From Oreohelix idahoensis (lineage: Eukaryota; Mollusca; Gastropoda; Stylommatophora; Oreohelicidae): DNA of 64,000 nt. Of the stretch, positions 55,865-64,000 are shown in pieces. A model generated the notes under the pieces. That model saw only the letters and a program-made list of their open reading frames with translations, searched no databases and was not told the origin of the DNA. Numbering within the stretch: the first letter of the stretch is position 1; each line of letters opens with the position of its first letter. The stretch covers positions 186,001-250,000 of the forward strand of contig JAMPIV010018961.1 in the NCBI GenBank assembly GCA_024509875.1, written 5' to 3'. Made by a program: the position numbers and the translations under genes.

Positions 55865-56850
55865 TGTTGAACTGGGTGAACTGGGCAAGTACTGGCAGTG
55901 CATAAGTCGGTGATGACTGTACATAGATTTTTATTCAACATGACGCATACGGAGTGGACAAGACTAACATCGTCACAGGCGCAAAGATCATACATCAGCA
56001 TAATGGTAATTACTTTTAAAGTTCCTGAAGATTCTCTACCAATAAAGTCCTCTGACTCAAGTGACTAAGGATCACAAAACTGTTACCGTATAATATTCTT
56101 CTCATTCAAGTCCATTGACCTTCCTTCAAGGACGTCTATCATGGTAACGTATTCATACTCCAGGATAAAATCTTCCATATCATACTTCACAATCCCATAC
56201 GTTCTCCAAAACATAACGTTAGATAGCATATAGTTTCAAACAAAGTCATACACGATAATACGAACAGGTTAGAGATTCCAGTTGACTAACCTCTCCCATT
56301 CTATGCCACGCTTCTGGCATTGTTGAATGTACGGCATATAAAATATGAAGCATACGAATAAATAAACTGGTTTACACGTAGGTATTATTCCTCTACGGTA
56401 ATCTAATATGACCACCGACTCCGTCTGTCCATTCTAGGAAATTACATGCTAAGATGACTTCCCGCTAGACTACAACTGGGAGCGGCCTGATACTTTAGTT
56501 TACGGCAATAAATATACAAATATAACCGGGGCGACACTTACATGATCCTTCCATCATTGGCTTCGTCAAGAATACCAATTGAATCAATATAACATACTGG
56601 CTTATACAAAACTGCCAGAAAATTCCAATAATCTATATCTCGGACATAACAAAGTCCGCACTGCCCCGTTCAAAACATGACGTCACAATCCCCCAAACTA
56701 GGTTACCCGTGCGTCCAAAGCAACTCACACTGCATTGTGCACGTCAGTGCGTGAATCAATCGAACGCACAAATAATAAAATATATAAAGACTGGTGCGTA
56801 CATTTGGCAGGACCGAAGACTACCCCCTTAGGTAATAAATGTACGTAACA
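55865..56850 (-). repeat. Probable 3' LTR of element 2
   Basis: The inner edge is well supported: GTACGTAACA is followed at once by a pyrimidine stretch that is a polypurine tract on the coding strand. The outer edge at TGTTGAACTGG is chosen only because it gives TG...CA ends. No second copy is in the window to confirm it. Confidence 0.6.
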
Positions 56851-57620
56851 GCTCCCTTATCACCTCCCCTTAAAAAAAATTAATTCTATTAATTTTTTTG
56901 AACTTAATACCCGAGAGAGGTGAGTCAAAACTTCAACAAGATATGAAATGCATAAAGTTATATCATATTAAGAAAAGAATATTAAACGAAATCAATATAA
57001 CTAAATGATAGTATGCATTAAAGCACACATCCACAATCGACCTACTTTGGAACGATGTGGTAATATTCGAAGTAAAAACAAGTTTGAAAATGAAAATGAA
57101 AAAAACCATTAAAAAAAAAGATGATAATAAAATTCAACTAAGTTTTCAACAAAATTTGAAACATATGATTTCAAAAATGAAAATGAACAGCAACACTGAT
57201 GATGATCAATGACAAGAGAATCAATGTGTGTGATCCATAATCAATTAAAATAGATTAAGTTGAATTAATCTAATTCATATATTCCTTAATTACTAACAAA
57301 TAACTAGTTACTAATATATTCTAAATAATTACAATATCACTATCAATATGTCAATGTTCAGTTTCGACTAGTTAGTAATCGACGAGACAATGTTCTCAAT
57401 GTTCCATACACGATAAAATATTTGCCTCAAAAACACGATATGTAGTGTGTAATATGTTCCATAGGAATAACAAATGTATAATTTTTGTCGCTCTTTAACA
57501 ATGGTTACCATAACTAATAAAAAATGTTACTATAGTGTCAATGTTCACGTAGTAATATAAAATGTTACCATAGTAATCTATAACAATGTACAAAGTTATT
57601 CATGTTATCGGTGAGGATGT
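56851..57620. other. Element 2, non-coding spacer between RNase H and LTR
   Basis: About 770 bp, strongly AT-rich, with many short repeated words (such as GTTACTA) and no coding frame. An integrase would need about 1 kb of coding sequence and is not here. Confidence 0.65.
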
Positions 57621-57792
57621 TCCACATTACATCTGGGAAGTGGTTTAGTTTCGACAGTGTTTGTCGTTCACTTGGGCATTCTTGATAGACAGTCGATTGC
57701 GGAACACATTCTGCACTCCAGGAATAGCTCGTATCTCAAAATGGAACGGTTGAAGTGGCTAATATAGCGTAACACGCTGACTTTGATGAGAC

Positions 57793-59090
57793 TTAACGTT
57801 CCCTGTATTCAGTGCGGTGTAAGAGCTTTCTGGTCAGACGTCCACTCCACACAAAGTGTGAGCCGAGAAGGTAACGTTCCAGTTTTGTGATTGCCCAGAC
57901 AAGAGCAAGGAGCTCTTTATCCAGAACGGAATATTTCGTCTCGCTCGGCGTGAGCTTTCTGGATACGTACGTAACCGCAAATATAAGGTTGCGTTTATAT
58001 TCCTGCATCAAAACTGCAGCAATAGCGTAAGAACTTGCATCACTGCGGAGAATGAAGGTGAGATTTTTGTCAGGCAACCTCAAAAAAGGTGCATTTGAAA
58101 AAAATTGTTTTATATAGTCTAACGCCGTTTGGTGATCCTGCGACCACTTTATTACATTAGATGTGCCTTTCTTCAGTAGAGACGAGCAAAAAGGTGCAGT
58201 TATATAGTAGACAAATGAGGGATGAATTTTGAATAGAACTGTATTAGTCCTAAAAGCGACCTAACTTGTTTTTTTTGTCTTAGGTGCTGAGATGTTTAAA
58301 ATTTTAGAGACGTTACTGTCTTCTGTATACATGAAACCATGACCTATGCGGTGACCCAGAAATGAGATGTCATGAAAACCGACAAAAGCCTTTGAAGGTT
58401 TAGCTGTTAAGTTATAATCCCGTAAGGTAGAAAGTAAAGATTTTAAACCCTGAATATGTTCATCCCAAGAGTCACTGAAAAGACAGATGTCATCTATATA
58501 AGTAATGACATCGGGACGATGAGACAATATGCGGCGCATCATGCGTACAAAGGTAGCTGGCGCATTCATTAAACAACCCGCAAAGCATAAAATTCCAGTG
58601 AAAAAGACCCGTGGGTGGCGAGAGGAAAGAATTTTTGGTGATGGCGTGAAATGGCTTTGCTTTAGGAGTGAGTGGCACTTGCCAATAACCCTTTGAAAGG
58701 TCAAATTTCGAAAAGAATGTAGCATGAGATAATCTCTCCAATAAGTCATCTAAAAGAGGTAATGGTTCCGCATCGAATTTTGTAACTTTGTTTAATTTCC
58801 TGTAATCTTCGCAAAGACGTATATTGTTGTCTTTCTTCCTAATGATTACCATGGGAAGAAGAATATGGTGATGAAGATGGTTCAATTATATTTAATTGGA
58901 GCATCTCATCCAATTCCTTATCAACCTTATCACGAAAGTGTAAAGGAATAGGATATGGGCGAACTCGAATAGGCTTATCGTCAGTCAGAATAATGTCATG
59001 TTGGATGACTGACGTATGACCTGGGATGTCAGTGAGGACATCCTCATACGAGTGTAGAATATTAGAGACTTGCTGACGTTGATCAGCCGA
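57793..59090 (-). pseudogene. Element 2 reverse transcriptase / RNase H, broken
   Basis: Overlapping minus frames together hold the RT and RNase H motifs: PMVIIRKKDNNIRLCEDYRK, FSKFDLSKGYWQVPL, NAPATFVRMMRRIL, YIDDICLF, FLGHRIGHG, then ILRSDASSYAIAAVLMQEY and YSVLDKELLALVWAITKLER. At least two frameshifts interrupt it (around 58.1-58.3 and 58.5-58.75 kb). Upstream, on the minus strand, a typical pre-RT linker with an IPGHTSVIQHDI stretch is legible. After RNase H, an FEIRAIPGVQNV stretch leads to a stop and then AT-rich DNA. Confidence 0.88.
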
Positions 59091-59143
59091 AAGAGTAGAT
59101 GAAGATCGGTAACATCATTTTCCCATTTCTCAGTGTGGAATGG

Positions 59144-59421
59144 TTAGTGGTACAACTGGTATTGGTAAGTTGTACATAATCGAAAGTAAGATTCTTCTTC
59201 ATTGGATGACTGACAAACTAGAAAATAGTGTTGAATAGGTGGTGTAGGATCGTCAGTTGCCTGAAACACTGACTGTAAGATAATTTCAGGAAGTGGAGTA
59301 TATATTCCTTCAAACATGTTGAATGTGGTATAGGTTTTATGTTTACCATTAACATATCCAACGTTGTAGTCGGACATCGGATATTCTTGAGAAGGATCCT
59401 GGTAAAGGACCCTCTCAACAA
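59144..59421 (-). other. Element 2, frame upstream of RT, function unclear
   Basis: A 77-codon minus frame (59377-59144) and an overlapping 67-codon frame lie immediately upstream of the RT linker. No protease or integrase motif is clear. In a Ty3 element of normal order this would be protease; in a Gmr1-type order it would be the integrase C-terminus. Confidence 0.3.
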
Positions 59422-62400
59422 TGGATATTAAAAAGACGATTGTTTTTGCGCAGGGTTTCAGTTAGACTAATAAAACGCTTCATTCACCAGGTATGAAGCT
59501 GGCGAAGACAGTCTATACTTGTTTGCAGTATAGACGAGCTTTTTTCTTTGGCTTGTTCAGATGATGCAGTAAGCTATCGCTATACAATAGCATCTTATGA
59601 TTCTCTTCTATCAGAGAGATCACATACTCATAAGAGGATTGAGTTTCCTCTTCATAATTTCTTCGTTCAAATCTCCAACCCCAAAAGTCGTGGTTTATAC
59701 GACATCGACGGAATGCCGGTCATGGGTCTGCATGCCAAAAACAAGCTGGAATGGAGAGAAAGGAATTCAGAAAAAAACCCCGTTGCTTGAGTTTTGTATA
59801 CTTTGTCTCGAATACGCAAAGAGATACAAGCTTTGGTACGACACCGATTTGATACCAGTTGGTAACCCTTCCCATGGCTTGGATGATGGTTCTTGAGTCA
59901 TCTTACAACCAACTGCTTGGAGGCCCCTATTGATCGACGCTCAATTAATCCCATTTGACATCGGATAGATATATAGAACTAAGAGATCTGTCTATACCTA
60001 ATGTCTTCATAAAATTGAGAACATGGAGACACCACGAGGAATTGAACTGAACCCCCATGCATCCGACAAGGATTTTCCGTTGGAAAAACCATATGCGTAA
60101 GATTGATTAAACATCATGGCCTCTGCTACACACTGGCAGGATGAAGTGTATCTTGAGGGGATGGCCTGCAGCGGCCAACGATGACTGCACCATAATCAAT
60201 GCAAGTAAGGTATATTGGGCTTTGCCATCTGAGCAGATGTGGTAGCATAGGACCCGAAACAGTTAATGTCTTAGCCATTTTTATTCCAAATAGGTCTAAT
60301 CGGGGATGTCCGCAGCTTAGAATTAGGAGCCGCATATGAAAATGAATGAAATTGCCCCCGTACCTTAAACTTCTTGGGACTTATCAAACAGGACCGGACA
60401 ATTAGAGAGTGGTATTGAGGATTGATGTTCTCGATGTCACGACTGGCACAGTAGAATGCCGATAGGCACTCATCTGGATTTGGTCAGCGACAAAAAAACA
60501 AATACACCCAGATGGCCCGCAAATGCGAAGTGTCATTGAAAGTCAATGTCGTGTAATATACCAGATCTCATAGGTAAAGTTGGGACTAGAGATCTGAGAA
60601 CATATGGTTAAATCCTTTTCCCGGATTACTCCTAAACAAAAATCCCATGTGTAGTTATAAGTCATGTCACTAGTATTAGTGTGCTTAAAGTGTGTTGCTC
60701 TGTATTGCATTTTTGTTTAGTTACCATCACTTAACTATAATTATTAGTGTTTAATGTATTATCATCATTCGTTTGTTGCAACCAATGTTGCAAACCATAT
60801 ATCCACCAGTGAAAATAAGGAGCAGCATTCATCACATTGTGGATTGATTCCTAGATGTAGGTTCAAAAGGATGTAATCATGACAGGACCATAGTAGTTAA
60901 GCTCTTGCGGCGCTTAGGGAACTTACTGCATTTGGCTGTCTTGAATTGATGTCCCGCTCTTTCCCATTGTCATTTCCTTAACGCTATTGCTGGGGGATGT
61001 GGGTGTAACACTCTTTTAATATAACATCGTACTGCCGACCCAGTGATTACTCACCCGTAAAAGTTACCCACTAACTCATTAATCACAATGTGGTTTATTA
61101 AGGGATCAGAAAGCACAAGGAATTGGGCTCATTTCCTGAAAAAGATAAGGGTGTTTATTGTAAGTTCAAATATGTATTGCAGTGGGATCAATAATTCAAA
61201 AATAGTGCTCACCAAATGTGATCTCGATTTCTTAGCGGTCAGCGGTAACGTGCCGTTTTTGAATTAAACAAACATGTCAACAGACTTTTACCCTCACCGT
61301 TGGCACAATCCGTGGGGGGTGGTGAAGGGGCGGGCGTCTATGGAAGCTCAGCAGAATGGTCAGGACCCCCTCGAGAATCAACGATTGGTGCTACAACCGG
61401 ATGTCTTATTAGGATGATGAGCTCATGAAAATATTATTGGACTATTAATCACCTTGTGTTTGAAAAAAAACGTTTCGAACTATATTTAGTAAGAAGCCCT
61501 GTGAGACCTTCACCGCCAGGTCCATGGGTAGTCCATTTGAACATCATGTAGCAAGGCAGTTGCTGGTTTAGCATTTATCATTGCAATCAAGCAGCTAAGC
61601 AATGGTCTAGTCCGGCTTTTCGGGCAGCGGTACGTGATTAATCGCCTTGACAGGCTGGTATAGTGGCTCGAGTCAAATTCCTCGGGACAGTCATTACGTC
61701 TCCTGAAGGTTAACTAAATTCTGAGGAGATCAAAACTAGTAGCATTGTTGAGTTTCTAGGCTACTTTTCCCTGCTTTCAATGTGTTGCCTGTTGCTTGCA
61801 ATTTATATGGCGGACATTAGGAGATGTACTGTCCATACTGTATGTTCCGACGATCTATCACTCTGTCGGCAAATGCGATCCGATGTGATTACTTGCTATG
61901 TAAACTTGCTAAAATTCCATAATTGGTCAATCTTCCTGCACTAGAATGTGAAAATCTAAATTTTTTTTATAAGTCCGATGGCGAATTATGATAGTCCCAT
62001 TAATTTTGTTAAATGATCGTATGTGTTGTAAAAATGGTCATGAGTTCCTTTATAGGGGCCTGGGTCTGTGGTGGCGGGGTTAAACATCCTTGAGATCTGA
62101 GACAAGGTGGGGGTTGTAGGGATATGGCAATGTCCTGTGAGTTATGGTTTTAAAATGGGGGGTACTATGATATAACCAGGATTCTTGTGGTCTGCTGAGT
62201 TTCGTTTCTAAGGAATACTGTATTTAGTGCTGTGGGGGTTTGATTCCATTTTGTCGTCCCGTTGTAAAAGTAAAAAAAAAATTGTGGGGTTATACATCTG
62301 TTATAATTGTAAACTTATGGTTCACCTTGTTAGTACAACTTACCTACTATCTGCAACTATATGATCGACTCGCGTGAAAAATTTGTTTTTGTTGGTGGCT

Positions 62401-64000
62401 GTGCATAAGCAACAGTCAATGCACTCTTTTATCTGGCTTTTTTACATTATATCCAGTGTTGGGGGGTTGGGGTGCGTATGCATGCCACATATTCTATTGG
62501 GTACCTGGACAATTGCACCCTGTCAGCTAAATGTGTCAAAAAAAATTATATAATGCCATGTATATTCTAAGTCTTTTATTCGATCAAGGGTGGCGTTCGT
62601 TGACAAAAATTTATCGAAGAGAAAACTGTAGGGATGGACTGACTGCATCCTATTGTACCCTGATCCGCGCAGCAGTAAATACAAAAGAACCTTCTATAGC
62701 GACTTCCAAATAATATTTATATTCATGGATAATTCATCCATCAATTTCCTGTGTTTGTACTTGCTTCCTTTCCCCACCCCCCCCCCCCCTAATGTTAGTC
62801 CGTAGTATAATCTTGTGACAGAAAAAATTCACGAAAATTCTCTCTGCCAGATATGAGGCAGGTAAGGTAAGTAATGTGGGGTATATCTCTAAATCGATTA
62901 TCTGGTCTTCTGTTCATGTGGATTTTTTTGCAGAAGTGCTGGCTCTGCTGAATGTGCCCTGACTCTTAAGAGATTATCGTCTGTTTTTCCGCACCAATTG
63001 CTTGGGTGGTAGGATATTACTTGCTAATTTGCCATCTCCCTTGGAAGTAATCTGGATTAAATATGACTAAATATGTACTGTATAGAGCGTTATCCCACGT
63101 TGATATAAGAAAGATCCACTCCTTGTGGCCATTCATACCCTTATCTAGGGAAGAATATTACGTCATCAGACGGGGGATTTTTATTAAATTTTGTTCAATG
63201 TAAGGTGAATTTCCACCTTAAAATAATCAGGTTGGATGAGTTTGGCTTCTCAAAAGTTGTCTATGAGAATATTAGCTTTCCTCGATAAATACCTATATTT
63301 CTACTCACTATTCTGACTTGCTAATTTTCAGTTCTGCTGTCGTTTTTTGTCGATTCCTCTTCCAACTCAAGCTGAAATCGTATTTACATTTTTGTTTCAG
63401 CTATTAATCTCCTATATCTTCCCATTTTCTTTTTGTTTTATTTTCCATCATCACAATCTTAAGTCTTGCTTCGTCCTCACCTCACCTCTTGCTTCTGTTC
63501 TGCCTCTGCGGAATTCGTTTATTATTCTAAATTCAAGCGGCCAAATCTCATTTTTTTCTCCTCCTTCATCAGCTATAAATTTCCCTCTTCTTTCTCATCA
63601 CCATCCATCAAGCAGTTATACCTCACATTTTTTTTATCTCCTCCTTCACCTTAGCTATAAATTTTACCTCTTCATTTTCTTCTCTTACGCTAAATCCTTT
63701 TTTTGATCTGCATCCAAAATTGAAGTTTTTCTAGTTTTTAAGTTTCTAAATCTTCTCCTGTTAGGCTTCTTGTTTCTTGAGCTTTCCTATATTTCTGAAA
63801 ATATGAAGGCAAATCTGTTTTTGCTTCCATCTAAGGCAGCCATCTGAGATAGCTTTTTGCATGTCTTAATGAAATAATCTACGGTGGAATACATACATTC
63901 ATGCTATTTATAACTCGTAGTCACAATTATCTCTGATTTTTAAAAATGATTTAATTATCCACTTAATCAATATAATTAAGTTAAACCTTGTTATTTAATA
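59422..64000. other. BAZ1B intron 7 / probable 5' part of Ty3-type element 2, no gene recognised
   Basis: No host exon is legible. If element 2 is as long as element 1, much of this is its decayed gag/pol region. Frames at 59548-59896 (+) and 60335-60126 (-) have no recognisable motif. The last 700 bp (63300-63720) are pyrimidine-rich, with a CTCCTTCATCAGCTATAAAT word repeated about 80 bp apart. Confidence 0.45.

Larger units (their letters stand above)
55865..59421 (-). mobile_element. Ty3-type LTR retrotransposon, element 2 (3' part; 5' end not found)
   Basis: A probable 3' LTR (about 55865-56850, TGTTGA...GTAACA on +) is preceded on the minus strand by a polypurine tract, AAGGGGAGGTGATAAGGGAG. 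About 0.8 kb of AT-rich spacer separates it from the RNase H end, followed by RT. The layout is the same as in element 1. By analogy with element 1 the 5' LTR would fall just past the window end; none is seen up to 64000. The element lies in a BAZ1B intron, antisense to the gene. Confidence 0.75.

Noticed and set aside
63347..63706. 119-codon Phe/Ser-rich frame as a membrane protein
   Set aside because: The stretch is a pyrimidine-rich low-complexity region with a degenerate repeat; no start context or family motif.

Overview
The window is invertebrate nuclear DNA: AT-rich, intron-bearing and crowded with transposable elements. I recognise one host gene, the 5' half of a BAZ1B (WSTF/WAL) ortholog on the + strand. 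Its seven coding exons run from an ATG at 36314 to a splice donor at 53585 and join in phase to 713 codons. The protein is clearly BAZ1B but well diverged from vertebrates. Together with the mix of RTE-like, RNase H-bearing and Ty3-type elements and several SINE-like families, this points to a lophotrochozoan, most likely a mollusc. The species call is an inference.

Layout. 1-9.5 kb: a tRNA-like sequence, three RTE-type LINE copies (two with clear target-site duplications), a hAT-type MITE nested in one of them, and a decayed LINE (NLTR-4) ending in an 84-bp minisatellite. 9.5-19.9 kb: a 10.3-kb LTR retrotransposon (minus strand) with two near-identical ~0.8-kb LTRs and a 5-bp target-site duplication, inserted inside that minisatellite. 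20-30.5 kb: a decayed hAT/ZMYM1-like transposase, a 373-bp Tigger-like DNA transposon, long TA microsatellites and remnants of LINEs. 30.5-35.5 kb: a complete 4.97-kb LINE with endonuclease, reverse transcriptase and RNase H, a perfect 10-bp target-site duplication, and a 5' end that folds like an HDV-type ribozyme.

36.3-53.6 kb: the BAZ1B exons (WAC domain, acidic/lysine-rich linker, start of the DDT domain). Their introns hold a piggyBac-like MITE, nested SINEs, a complete 3.16-kb RTE element and antisense LINE remnants. 53.6-64 kb: the start of a BAZ1B intron longer than 10 kb, with a palindrome-bearing 42-bp tandem repeat, an RTE fragment and a second Ty3-type element whose 5' end probably lies past the window.

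Family names used here are local labels: RTE copies A-E; NLTR-1 (RNase H LINE), NLTR-2, -3, -4, -5; SINE-A, -B, -C. The strongest leads are the HDV-like ribozyme fold placed exactly at the LINE 5' boundary, the Tigger1-like element in an invertebrate, and two Ty3-type elements with no room for an integrase after RNase H, as in Gmr1-type elements.
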